From an uncultured Clostridia bacterium (GTDB lineage: Bacteria > Bacillota > Clostridia > TANB77 > CAG-508), in contig CAKOXV010000016.1 in the NCBI GenBank assembly GCA_934130355.1, positions 1 through 31,035 on the forward strand: 31,035 bases of DNA, given 5' to 3'. This document shows positions 17,646 through 25,400 of the stretch, piece by piece. The notes under the pieces were generated by a model. The model worked only from the letters and a program-made list of their open reading frames with translations. It made no database searches and was not told the DNA's origin. The first letter of the stretch is position 1. Every line of letters begins with the position of its first letter. Both the position numbers and the translations under genes were made by a program.

Positions 17646-18830
17646 ATGAAAGATTTTTGGGCTGAGGAATTACAAAAGCAACAAAAACATAAAATACTTA
17701 AAATCATAATGCTTATATTTATATTAATAATTGTAATTGCATTTGTAGTACTTGTTTGCATTTATTTTTCTAATACTAAATTTAGAAATTGGTGTGATGA
17801 GAATGTATTACGAAAAGAAATCTTGCAGGAAAATACTAAATACATAGAACTTGATGGAGATCAAAATACACAAATTTATGCTTACGACAAATATATTTGT
17901 ATACTTAGGAAAAAAACATTAGAGTTTTATAATAAAGTAGGAAATAAAGTAACAGAGATAGAATTAGACATAAATAAAGGAGTATTTGTTTCTGCTGGAA
18001 GATATATGGCTATAAGCGAAGAAAATGGACAAAAATTTTATTTGATATGTGGAAAAGAAAAAGTATTTGAAAGTGAAATAGAAGGAAACATATCACATAT
18101 AAATGTTAGTAGAAGCGGATATGTTTCAGTTGTAATGTCAAACACAAGTTACAAATCTATAATAGATGTATATGACAAAACAGGAAAGAGCATATTTAAA
18201 ACTAATTTAGTAACCTCAAGAGTTACGGATATAAGCATTTCACAAGATAGCAAATATTTAGCAATTGCTGAGGTAGACTTATCAGGAATAATAATTTCAT
18301 CAAAGATTCAAATTGTTTCTATGGAATTAGCACAAACAACTCCTAAAGAGGCAATAATATATGAATATGAAGCACCTAATGATAGATTGCTAATGAACAT
18401 AGAATATCAAGAACAAAATAGATTAATTTGTTTATATAATGATGGAATAGAAATGCTACAAGATAAAACAAATACCCAGTTAATCAAATTTGGAGAACAG
18501 AAATTATCATTTATGACGATAGAATTAAGCAATAGAATAGCAGTATTAGAAGAGGTATCAACAGGAAACTACACAGCAGATACTAAAGTAAGATGTATAG
18601 ACCCAGTAACATTAAAAGAAAAAGAATATGTATTAAAAGATGTTGCAAAATCAATAAATACTTCAGAAAACAAAATAGCAATTAATTTTGGAACAGAGTT
18701 AGATATAATAAATAAAAGTGGAATATTGTTAAAAAAATATATTTCTGAAACTGAAATAAATGAAATAGTAATGACAGAAGAAGTAATTGGTGTTGTGTAT
18801 AAAGATAAAATTCAAATAATAAACTTATAA
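17646..18830 (+). CDS. DUF5711-family membrane-anchored beta-propeller-like protein
   Basis: 394 aa. A short cytoplasmic N-terminus (MKDFWAEELQKQQKH) is followed by one membrane helix (~18-42). The rest is an extracytoplasmic all-beta domain of repeating strands (patterns such as GRYMAISEENG, SQDSKYLAIAEVD, NRLICLYNDGIEM) consistent with a beta-propeller. This matches DUF5711 proteins of Clostridia, whose function is unknown. It is followed after 13 nt by a CvpA gene and then an LCP gene, suggesting a role at the cell envelope. It has its own promoter. Confidence 0.75.
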   Translation: MKDFWAEELQKQQKHKILKIIMLIFILIIVIAFVVLVCIYFSNTKFRNWCDENVLRKEILQENTKYIELDGDQNTQIYAYDKYICILRKKTLEFYNKVGNKVTEIELDINKGVFVSAGRYMAISEENGQKFYLICGKEKVFESEIEGNISHINVSRSGYVSVVMSNTSYKSIIDVYDKTGKSIFKTNLVTSRVTDISISQDSKYLAIAEVDLSGIIISSKIQIVSMELAQTTPKEAIIYEYEAPNDRLLMNIEYQEQNRLICLYNDGIEMLQDKTNTQLIKFGEQKLSFMTIELSNRIAVLEEVSTGNYTADTKVRCIDPVTLKEKEYVLKDVAKSINTSENKIAINFGTELDIINKSGILLKKYISETEINEIVMTEEVIGVVYKDKIQIINL

Positions 18831-18843
18831 GGAGGAAGAAAGT

Positions 18844-19488
18844 ATGGTAGGAATAATTTTAGATATAATATTAGTTGCAATAATTGCATTAAATGTATAT
18901 CTATGTTATAAAAAAGGACTAGTAAATTTAGCAGTAGGATTAATAGCTATGGTTGCTGCAATAATTTTAGCAGTAGTTTTATATAAGCCAGTTTCAAATT
19001 TAATAATAGAAAAAACGGAATTAGATGAAAATATTGAAAAGGCAATTATTGAAAAATTTTCTGCTGATGTTCCAGAAAATGCAGAAGTAAGATATGTTGG
19101 AGTTTGGGAGTACTTAGAAAAATATGTTGATAATGCTGTAAATAAAACACAAAATGAAATTGTATATGAAACAGCAGGAACAATGGCAGTTAAAATTATA
19201 AATATTGGAGCATTAATTGGAATATTTTTAATAGCCAGAGTAGCTTTATTTGTACTTACATTTGTGGCTGATGCAATAACATCATTACCTATTATAAAAC
19301 AACTTAATGAAGTTGGTGGAATCTTGTATGGATTAGTTAAATCACTATTAATAATATATGTAGTTCTAGCTGTTGTATTCTTTATAGTAAGTGTTACTGC
19401 AAATGCAACAATTTCTAATGCAATATCCGGTTCATATATAACAAAATTCTTCTACGAACATAACATTTTATTAAATATATTATTTTAA
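18844..19488 (+). CDS. CvpA family membrane protein
   Basis: 214 aa, ATG with AAGGAGG just upstream. Four predicted membrane segments: two N-terminal (~1-50) and two C-terminal (~117-145, 160-188). They are separated by a charged stretch of ~60 residues rich in Glu. The opening DIILVAIIALNVYLCYKKGLVN is typical of the CvpA (colicin V production) family. CvpA proteins are linked to envelope homeostasis, and the mechanism is unresolved. It is the second gene of the operon begun by DUF5711, and a strong terminator follows. Confidence 0.85.
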   Translation: MVGIILDIILVAIIALNVYLCYKKGLVNLAVGLIAMVAAIILAVVLYKPVSNLIIEKTELDENIEKAIIEKFSADVPENAEVRYVGVWEYLEKYVDNAVNKTQNEIVYETAGTMAVKIINIGALIGIFLIARVALFVLTFVADAITSLPIIKQLNEVGGILYGLVKSLLIIYVVLAVVFFIVSVTANATISNAISGSYITKFFYEHNILLNILF

Positions 19489-19496
19489 CAAATAGT

Positions 19497-19529
19497 AAAA
19501 AGAGTTCAATTTAAATTGAGCTCTTTTTT
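19497..19529 (+). terminator. Terminator after cvpA
   Basis: A 15-bp stem with one G-U pair (AAAAGAGTTCAATTT with AAATTGAGCTCTTTT) and T-run, immediately after the CvpA stop. Confidence 0.85.
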
Positions 19530-19567
19530 GTTTATTGTGAATTTTCTGTAAAATTAACCAAGAATTG

Positions 19568-19596
19568 TTGAAAAATAAGATTAGATTTGATATAGT
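19568..19596 (+). promoter_or_regulatory. Promoter of the LCP gene
   Basis: TTGAAA at 19568-19573, 17-nt spacer, TATAGT at 19591-19596, extended -10 TGA. The AGGAGGA ribosome-binding site lies ~5 nt before the ATG at 19628. Confidence 0.75.
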
Positions 19597-19627
19597 AAAA
19601 TAGTAATATTGGAAATAGGAGGAAGAA

Positions 19628-21010
19628 ATGGGTAAAAAACACAAGATGGAACATAGCAAGAAAACTATAAGAGAAAATAAAAAAAAGAAGAAAAGCAAGA
19701 TATTAACTAAAATACTAATGTTATTGTTTATTGCTTTAATTTCAGTAATAGCAGTAATTGCATATAGAACACAAAAAAATGGGGGAGGAATTCAAGGATT
19801 ACTTTCAACATTAGTTGGGCATAATGAAGAAACTTTAAAAAATCTAACTCCAATACAAGTTTTACTAATGGGAGTAAGTACTGACAATGGAGGAAAATTA
19901 ACAGACACAATAATAGTAGGAACTTATGACCCTAAGCAACAGACTGGAACATTATTATCAATACCAAGAGACACATTTGTTGGAAAAGACCCACAAACAG
20001 GTACAAGTGGTGATAAATTAAATGCTTTATATCAGAAAAGCCCAGAAAGAACACTTCAAAAAGTTAATGAAATAACAGGATTAGATATAAAATATTATAT
20101 GGTTATAGATAATCAAGCATTAATAAAATTAGTTGATGTAATAGGAGGAGTAGAATTTGAAGTTCCTTATGTACCAGGAGGAATGGTATATGACGATCCA
20201 TCACAAGACTTACATATTAATTTGCAATCAGGATTACAAGTTTTAGATGGTGATAAAGCAGAACAATTATTAAGATATAGACATGGAAATCTAAATAAAA
20301 AAACAGGAAGATATTTAGGAACATATCCAGAAGAATATGGTGGAAATGATTATGGAAGAATGAGAACACAAAGAGAATTCATGATAGCAACAGTTAAACA
20401 AACAATTCAGGCTAAAAATATTCTAAAAATTAAAGATATAATTGATATAGCTTATGAATATGTAGAAACTAATTTATCAATATCTGTAATAAAAGATTAT
20501 GTGCCTTATGCAATAAATATTGATGTAGATTCAATTAGAAGTGAAGTATTACCAGGAGGTTCTTATGGACCAACAACTACACCTAAATATCCATATTGGT
20601 ATTTTATTCCTGACAAGGTTAAAACAGCAAAACTAATTGAAGAATTATACAGCTCTTATAGTCAAACATCAGAAGAGGAGGAGACAACATCTAATACAGA
20701 AACACCAACAACATCTTCAATGACTGACAAAGATGAAAATTCAAGTATAAAAATAGAGTTAGTAAATGGGACAAGTTCAAAAGATGTTTTAGCTAAAGTG
20801 AAAAAGGTATTAGAAAAGAATGGATATAAAGTAACTAGTCAGACAGAAACAAATTCAACAACAAAGACAACAATAATTAACAATTCAGATGTAGATGAAA
20901 AATTCACAAGTGATATTAAAGAGCTTCTTGGAACCGGAAAAATTTCAACAGGACCAATAAGCTCAAATAAAGCAGATATAACAATTATAATTGGAAAAGA
21001 TTATAAGTAA
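19628..21010 (+). CDS. LytR-CpsA-Psr (LCP) family protein with LytR_C domain
   Basis: 460 aa. A Lys-rich cytoplasmic start (1-28) and one membrane helix (~29-48) precede the LCP catalytic domain (~75-265). That domain carries LLMGVSTDNG, LTDTIIVGTYDP, LLSIPRDTFV, DGDKAEQLLRYRHG and RMRTQREFM, including the Arg and Asp residues that bind pyrophosphate lipid. LCP enzymes transfer undecaprenyl-linked glycopolymers (teichoic acids, capsule) to peptidoglycan on the outer membrane face. A Ser/Thr/Glu linker (~345-370) leads to a C-terminal LytR_C domain (IKIELVNGTSSKDVLAKV onward). The carried polymer is unknown. Own promoter and terminator indicate a single-gene unit. Confidence 0.93.
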   Translation: MGKKHKMEHSKKTIRENKKKKKSKILTKILMLLFIALISVIAVIAYRTQKNGGGIQGLLSTLVGHNEETLKNLTPIQVLLMGVSTDNGGKLTDTIIVGTYDPKQQTGTLLSIPRDTFVGKDPQTGTSGDKLNALYQKSPERTLQKVNEITGLDIKYYMVIDNQALIKLVDVIGGVEFEVPYVPGGMVYDDPSQDLHINLQSGLQVLDGDKAEQLLRYRHGNLNKKTGRYLGTYPEEYGGNDYGRMRTQREFMIATVKQTIQAKNILKIKDIIDIAYEYVETNLSISVIKDYVPYAINIDVDSIRSEVLPGGSYGPTTTPKYPYWYFIPDKVKTAKLIEELYSSYSQTSEEEETTSNTETPTTSSMTDKDENSSIKIELVNGTSSKDVLAKVKKVLEKNGYKVTSQTETNSTTKTTIINNSDVDEKFTSDIKELLGTGKISTGPISSNKADITIIIGKDYK

Positions 21011-21025
21011 AAACAAAACAACTAA

Positions 21026-21045
21026 AAGCCGTATTTATACGGCTT
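21026..21045. terminator. Bidirectional terminator between LCP and carboxypeptidase genes
   Basis: A 9-bp inverted repeat AAGCCGTAT/ATACGGCTT (21026-21034 with 21037-21045; inner pairs open as loop) between convergent genes. There is an A-rich flank on the left, giving a T-rich tail for the minus-strand transcript. Confidence 0.75.
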
Positions 21046-21053
21046 CTAGAAAA

Positions 21054-22358
21054 TTAAAATTTATATGTTGAATCAAAATTTCTTTTATTTTGTTTCTTTT
21101 TTCTCTTTTTATTTTTTGAAAATTTTTTCTTATTAAAAAATAATTCAAACAAAACAAACAAAACAAAAAGTGCTAACACAATTTGAAATGTCATTTTTAA
21201 TACATCAAATTTTTCTACACTATGACTAGCAATAAGTTCTGTTGAATATTGGAACTCTTCAATATTATAAGTTATTTTTCCAAGTACTACACCTTCTTCA
21301 ATTGGTGCGGAAATATCGGAGTTAAGCTCTATAGAAGGATTTAAACTTGATATTTCTATATCAGATGGAATAATTCCTTGCAATTCATTTTTTGTAACTA
21401 ATGACAAACTTTGAGTTTCTTTCGTTGCACCTTTTATATTTATATCTTTAACAACAGTGTCTTTTGAAATGATTTTTTGTTCTTTATAATTTGAATATCC
21501 ATATTCAAACAAATTAATTGTATCTTCATATCTTGTATCAGGAACAGAGGATTCTGCCCCAAGTGTAACTGTTATTAATTCAAGTCCATCTTTTAAACTT
21601 GTAGAAATCAAGCAACGTTTTGCTTGACTGGTATAACCTGTTTTAGTTCCAATTGCATATTCATAATAATATTTACTAGAAGGATCTATTAGTGAATTAG
21701 TGTTTTTAAAATATCTTTTTTCATATTTATCTGTTGCCTCAACTGTACATGATTTTTTTGAAACAATGTTTCTAAAAGTTTCATTTTTCATACAATATCT
21801 AGCTATAAGTGCCATGTCATAAGCTGTTGAGTAATGCTCGGCAGAATGTATTCCACTTGGATTTGTAAAATGTGTGTTTTTACATCCTAATTCAGTTGCT
21901 TTTTTATTCATTAATTCTGCAAAATCTTCTACACTTCCTGAAATGTGTTCTGCAAATATATATCCAACTTCATTTGCTGAGTGGATTAAAAATAAGTTTA
22001 ATAATTCATCAACAGTTAAAGTTTCATCAGGCTGAATTGCTGCATTTGAATATCCTGCAGGTATTGACATTACGGCATTGTAACTTGCTTTAATTTTTTC
22101 ACTTGGATTACAATTTTCAATTGCTAAAATTGCTGTTATTATTTTTGTTGTACTTGCCGGATATAGTTTTTCATTTTCGTTTTTTCCATATAAAACTTTC
22201 CCAGAATTCGAATCAATTAAAATAGCCCCTTCAGAATAAATTGTGAAATCTGGTTCACTGGCTTTTGCCAATAACTGAAGTGGATTAATACAATTTAATA
22301 TATTTATAAATATAAAAGCAATTAAAAAAATGCTTAAAATTTTCTTGTTTATTTTCAT
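21054..22358 (-). CDS. D-alanyl-D-alanine carboxypeptidase (S11, DacF/PBP5-like)
   Basis: 434 aa, ATG at 22358 with AAGGAG about 8 nt upstream. Signal peptide or anchor at 5-33. The penicillin-binding triad is complete: SxxK at Ser69-Lys72 (STTK), SxN at 127-129 (SAN), KTG at 239-241. The enzyme trims the terminal D-Ala of peptidoglycan pentapeptides outside the membrane. A beta-rich PBP5_C-like domain (~285-375) follows. Unlike classical DacA/F, which end in an amphipathic helix, this one ends with a clear membrane helix (~385-408) and a strongly basic tail (KKKFSKNKKRKKKQNKR), so it is anchored at the C-terminus. It is convergent with the LCP gene. Confidence 0.93.
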   Translation of the reverse strand: MKINKKILSIFLIAFIFINILNCINPLQLLAKASEPDFTIYSEGAILIDSNSGKVLYGKNENEKLYPASTTKIITAILAIENCNPSEKIKASYNAVMSIPAGYSNAAIQPDETLTVDELLNLFLIHSANEVGYIFAEHISGSVEDFAELMNKKATELGCKNTHFTNPSGIHSAEHYSTAYDMALIARYCMKNETFRNIVSKKSCTVEATDKYEKRYFKNTNSLIDPSSKYYYEYAIGTKTGYTSQAKRCLISTSLKDGLELITVTLGAESSVPDTRYEDTINLFEYGYSNYKEQKIISKDTVVKDINIKGATKETQSLSLVTKNELQGIIPSDIEISSLNPSIELNSDISAPIEEGVVLGKITYNIEEFQYSTELIASHSVEKFDVLKMTFQIVLALFVLFVLFELFFNKKKFSKNKKRKKKQNKRNFDSTYKF

Positions 22359-22362
22359 TTAC

Positions 22363-22435
22363 TATAACTCCTTAACATTTGTGTATTAATATAATATCTC
22401 ATTTTTAAAGTATTTTCAAGGCATAAGGAGTTATA
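22363..22435. repeat. 12-bp inverted repeat in the dac-comEA intergenic region
   Basis: TATAACTCCTTA (22363-22374) is repeated inverted as TAAGGAGTTATA (22424-22435). The left copy is the ribosome-binding region of the carboxypeptidase gene; the right copy lies upstream of its promoter. It could be an operator pair or chance. Confidence 0.5.
22391..22419 (-). promoter_or_regulatory. Promoter of the D,D-carboxypeptidase gene
   Basis: On the minus strand: TTGAAA (22419-22414), 17-nt spacer, TATTAT (22396-22391), upstream of the start at 22358. Confidence 0.7.
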
Positions 22436-22466
22436 TTTTAAATTAATCTTGAAAGGAGGTGATTAT

Positions 22467-23252
22467 ATGACTTTTTTAAGAAAAATTAAAAACAATAAAA
22501 TCCTAAGCCTTGTGATTGTTGTAATATTTGTGAGTGCAAGTTATATGCTCATACAAAATTTTATTGAGAAAGAAAAACTAAAATCTAATACTTACATTTT
22601 TCATGAAGAAGAGCAAGATGAGGACTATGAAAAGAAAACAGAAGAAGATATAATTGAAAAGAGAGATAGTGAAGTGAAAATAAGTGCAAATAATGAGGAT
22701 GATGAAAAGAATTCTAATATTGAAATCAAAGAAGATGATAGTGAAAAAGATATTGCACAAAATAAAATTAATGAAGAAAATAAAATTTATATTTATGTGA
22801 CAGGAGAGGTTAATTCGCCAGGAGTTGTTATATTAAATAAATGGAGCAGAATTGTTGATGCAATAAATGAAGCGGGTGGAACTACAGATATGGCTGATAT
22901 AACTAAGATTAATTTGGTATATATTTTAGAAGATGGAATGAAGGTTAATATTCCTAGTATTGAAAAAACAGAAGAACCTTCTAATTTTCAATATGTGACA
23001 TCAGATTCAGGTGATGGAAAAAATGATAATTCTTCACATTCCAGTAGTGAGAAAACTTACAGTGTAGTTAATATTAACACAGCTACTCAGACTGAACTTG
23101 AAACTTTGCCTGGAATTGGTCCATCTCTTGCTCTTAAAATTATTAATTATAGAAAAGAAAATGGCAATTTTTCTTCTATTGAGGATATTAAAAATGTTAG
23201 TGGAATTGGTGATAGTAAGTTTGAAAGCTTGAAAAAGTATTTGACAGTTTAA
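22467..23252 (+). CDS. comEA: ComEA-like competence DNA-binding protein
   Basis: 261 aa from ATG 22467. An in-frame TTG at 22449 would put the AAAGGAGGTG ribosome-binding site (22452-22461) inside the gene, so it is rejected. One membrane helix (~12-30) leads to a very acidic linker (~45-105), an SLBB domain (~107-170, IYIYVTGEVNSPGVV opening) and a C-terminal helix-hairpin-helix pair (~199-261) with NINTATQTELETLPGIGP and VSGIGDSKF. ComEA binds incoming double-stranded DNA outside the membrane during transformation. No comEC or comEB follows here, so it is an orphan in this window, and the same domain pair is also found in proteins not tested for competence. Confidence 0.88.
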   Translation: MTFLRKIKNNKILSLVIVVIFVSASYMLIQNFIEKEKLKSNTYIFHEEEQDEDYEKKTEEDIIEKRDSEVKISANNEDDEKNSNIEIKEDDSEKDIAQNKINEENKIYIYVTGEVNSPGVVILNKWSRIVDAINEAGGTTDMADITKINLVYILEDGMKVNIPSIEKTEEPSNFQYVTSDSGDGKNDNSSHSSSEKTYSVVNINTATQTELETLPGIGPSLALKIINYRKENGNFSSIEDIKNVSGIGDSKFESLKKYLTV

Positions 23253-23370
23253 AAATCTAGTTGATATTAGATTTGGAAAAGGATTCTCACTTCAGTACTT
23301 GGGAGTTTTTCTTAATTCAATTATACCGCAAATTTTATGTCTGCAAATAATAAATGTTTATAAGTGAAAA

Positions 23371-23399
23371 AGAGATTTTACTTCTGAAGTAAAATCTCT
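23371..23399 (-). terminator. Second terminator downstream of tRNA-fMet
   Basis: A perfect 14-bp inverted repeat AGAGATTTTACTTC/GAAGTAAAATCTCT; on the minus strand it is followed by TTTTTCAC. It is tandem with the hairpin at 23409-23439 and could also block readthrough from comEA. Confidence 0.7.
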
Positions 23400-23408
23400 A
23401 TATAAAAA

Positions 23409-23439
23409 TTACTCATAAAGGAATATCCTTTATGAGTAA
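23409..23439 (-). terminator. Terminator of tRNA-fMet
   Basis: A 13-bp perfect stem (23409-23421 with 23427-23439), 5-nt loop, followed on the minus strand by TTTTTAT, 9 nt after the tRNA 3' end. Confidence 0.8.
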
Positions 23440-23447
23440 AAATGAAT

Positions 23448-23523
23448 TGGTTGCGGGAGAAGGACTCGAACCTTCGACCTTTGGGTTATGAGCCCAACGA
23501 GCTGCCAACTGCTCCATCCCGCG
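23448..23523 (-). tRNA. Initiator tRNA-fMet (CAT)
   Basis: Full cloverleaf on the minus strand with anticodon CAT in loop CTCATAA. Initiator hallmarks are present: unpaired C1-A72 at the acceptor end (CGCGGGA with TCCCGCA) and three G-C pairs GGG/CCC in the anticodon stem. T-arm GAAGG/CCTTC; CCA encoded. Confidence 0.95.
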
Positions 23524-23540
23524 ATATAAAGTACTTGTTT

Positions 23541-23570
23541 ATTATACTACTTAATTATGTAGTTTGTCAA
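23541..23570 (-). promoter_or_regulatory. Promoter of tRNA-fMet
   Basis: On the minus strand: TTGACA (23570-23565), 18-nt spacer, TATAAT (23546-23541), about 18 nt before the tRNA 5' end. Confidence 0.85.
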
Positions 23571-23704
23571 CAACTTTTATTAAAATAGCATAAAATTTTA
23601 GCAAGTTCTTATATAATATATGCTATTTAATTCAAAATATGACTATTTAGAATTAAGAAATTAGTATTTATTTTATAAATTACTGGAAGTTGAAGAGCAA
23701 ATTG

Positions 23705-23713
23705 TGGTATAAT
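23705..23713 (+). promoter_or_regulatory. Extended -10 of the NUDIX gene
   Basis: TGG followed by TATAAT; a weak -35 (TGGAAG, 23684-23689) lies 18 nt upstream. The AAGGAGG ribosome-binding site follows at 23723-23729. Confidence 0.6.
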
Positions 23714-23735
23714 TTGGAAAAAAAGGAGGTTGGAA

Positions 23736-24218
23736 ATGGATATAACAATTGATGTAGATGATTATAAGCTAAATGTAAGAGCTTCAGGAGTAATGATTCA
23801 TAATGGTAAAATATTAGTTCAAAAAAATATAAATTCAGACCATTATGCATTAATAGGAGGTAGAGTTGAAATTGGAGAAGATTCGGCTACTACAATAATA
23901 CGCGAGATTAAAGAAGAATTAGGAAAGGACATTGAAATTCTAGGATATGTAGGAACAATTGAGAACTTTTTTGAAATGAAAGGATCAAAATATCATGAAA
24001 TAGTGTTTATACACAAAATAGAATTTACAGATGCTGAAGATAAAAAGATCGATTATATGATGAAAAATGTTGAAGGAAAAGATTATTTACATTATGAATG
24101 GCTGGATTTGAATGAAATAGACAAATATCCATTATTACCAACTGCAATTAAAGATATATTGAATGACGGAAATTTTCCAGTCCACAAAATTAATGATGAT
24201 TTAAAAAGGAAGAATTAA
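23736..24218 (+). CDS. NUDIX hydrolase
   Basis: 160 aa from ATG 23736, chosen because AGGAGG ends 6 nt before it; a TTG at 23730 is too close to the ribosome-binding site. The Nudix box runs from Gly42 to Gly63 (G-x5-E48-x7-R56-E57-x2-E60-E61-x-G63), which binds the metal and cleaves a nucleoside diphosphate linked to another moiety. The position after the final Gly is Lys rather than a hydrophobic residue. The substrate cannot be told from the sequence. The stop overlaps the methyltransferase start (TAATG), so the two were translationally coupled. It is the first gene of an accessory-looking cluster. Confidence 0.9.
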   Translation: MDITIDVDDYKLNVRASGVMIHNGKILVQKNINSDHYALIGGRVEIGEDSATTIIREIKEELGKDIEILGYVGTIENFFEMKGSKYHEIVFIHKIEFTDAEDKKIDYMMKNVEGKDYLHYEWLDLNEIDKYPLLPTAIKDILNDGNFPVHKINDDLKRKN

Positions 24219-24800
24219 TGGGAGATATCGAAAAATATTATGATAACACAGAAAAGAATACACCTAGAAACAATGTGAGATATTTTGTTGAGTCTATAAA
24301 GAGCAATAATAAAGATGCAATTGAATTAGGATGTGGGGCAGGAAATGACTCTGTATATTTGATAAAAAAAAGGATGGAATGTTCTTGCGATTGATAAGGA
24401 AGATGTGGAAGAAAGAATAAAAAAGAGATTAAATGTTGAAGAATTGAAAAGATTTACTTTTAAAAAACAATGTTTTGAAAGTCTTGAACTAAAGGAATGT
24501 AATTTGATTGTTGCAAATTATTGCTTATCTTTTTGCTCAAGTAATAAATTTCAAGAGTTATGGAATAAAGTAAATAATTCTATTTTAAAAGGTGGATATT
24601 TTGTTGGTAATTTCTTCGGAGTTAATGATAGTTGGAATATGACTAAAAGAGATATGTCATTTTTCAGTCAAGAGCAGGTAATATCCTTATTTAAGGATTT
24701 TGAAATAGTTTTTTTTAAAGAGTTTGAGAATGATGGATTAACTGGATTGGGTAAAATGAAATATTGGCACGTTTTTGATGTGATAGCAAAGAGGAAGTGA
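24218..24800 (+). pseudogene. SAM-dependent methyltransferase, frameshifted
   Basis: Starts at the ATG overlapping the NUDIX stop. The first frame gives ~58 residues including motif I (IELGCGAGNDS) and hits a TGA at ~24392. The remaining protein continues in the +1 frame: the bases after the A8 run (24364-24371) then read GWNVLAIDKEDV, the expected motif II, and run to 24800, ending MKYWHVFDVIAKRK. Removing one A from the A8 run gives a single class I methyltransferase of about 193 residues. The break may be a real mutation, a slippage-prone phase-variable site or an assembly error. The substrate is unknown; small-molecule methyltransferases of this size are common next to NUDIX genes. Confidence 0.8.
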
Positions 24801-24807
24801 GGGGAAA

Positions 24808-25191
24808 ATGAAAGTATTGACAATAAAGCAACCTTGGGCAACATTAATAATGCAAGGCTATAAAAGATTTGAATTTAGAGGTTGGCAAACAAAATATAGG
24901 GGAGATTTATTAATACATGCAGGGAAAAGCATAGATAAAGATGCAATGAAAAGATTAGCTAAATATATTCCAGAAAATATGCCAACTGGGAAAATTCTAG
25001 GGAAAGCAGTATTAGTAGATTGCATTAAAATGTCTCCGGAGTTTAGAGATATGCTATTAAAAGAAAATAAAGATATCTATACTGATAGTTCTTTTAAAGA
25101 AAATTATGGTTGGCAACTAGATAATATAGAAGTGTTTGATGAACCAATAGATGCTAAAGGCAAGCTTAGCTTGTGGGAGTACGATTTTTAA
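24808..25191 (+). CDS. ASCH-domain protein
   Basis: 127 aa, ATG preceded by GAGGGG, 7 nt after the methyltransferase end. It opens MKVLTIKQPWATLIMQGYK and continues FEFRGWQTKYRGDLLIHAGK, the conserved start of ASCH domains. These are PUA-like beta-barrels that bind RNA; one relative (YqfB) hydrolyses N4-acetylcytidine. A second region, GKILGKAVLVDCIKM, fits the barrel core. The role of this stand-alone member is unknown. Its context of NUDIX, methyltransferase and nucleotidyltransferase remnants suggests mobile accessory genes acting on nucleotides or RNA. Confidence 0.85.
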   Translation: MKVLTIKQPWATLIMQGYKRFEFRGWQTKYRGDLLIHAGKSIDKDAMKRLAKYIPENMPTGKILGKAVLVDCIKMSPEFRDMLLKENKDIYTDSSFKENYGWQLDNIEVFDEPIDAKGKLSLWEYDF

Positions 25192-25227
25192 TAAGTGTTA
25201 TGTGAGAAAGTAATTGTGGAAAAAAGA

Positions 25228-25395
25228 ATGAATAAAGATGAATTAATAAAATTAATAGAAAGTTTGAAATTAGATCCAAATGAGTATTGGATATTGTCAA
25301 GTGGCGCGTTGGTTATGAGAGGAATATATCCGGACGCAGGCGATTTGGATATTGCAGTTACGGAAAAAGGATTAGAAGAATTAAAGGGGGAATAA
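25228..25395 (+). pseudogene. Truncated nucleotidyltransferase-like gene
   Basis: About 55 residues from ATG 25228; an in-frame GTG at 25195 is possible but lacks a ribosome-binding site. The segment WILSSGALVMRGIYPDAGDLDIAVTEKG carries the GAL(V) and G-D-L-D-I pattern of the nucleotidyltransferase (MNT/AbiEii-like) fold, with both metal aspartates. The protein stops just after this, losing the C-terminal half expected for the fold (family members are ~150 aa or more), and abuts the next gene. I read it as a 3'-deleted relic. It may have been the antitoxin-like partner of a HEPN protein, but that is inference. Confidence 0.6.
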
Positions 25396-25400
25396 TATAT

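Noticed and set aside
23583..23628. 10-bp inverted repeat AAATAGCATA/TATGCTATTT upstream of the NUDIX gene
   Set aside because: AT-rich, 26-nt loop, no T-run and not placed at a promoter; likely chance.
25287..25400. Upstream extension of the HEPN-like gene to 25287
   Set aside because: It overlaps the nucleotidyltransferase relic in another frame, whereas ATG 25401 has a good ribosome-binding site.
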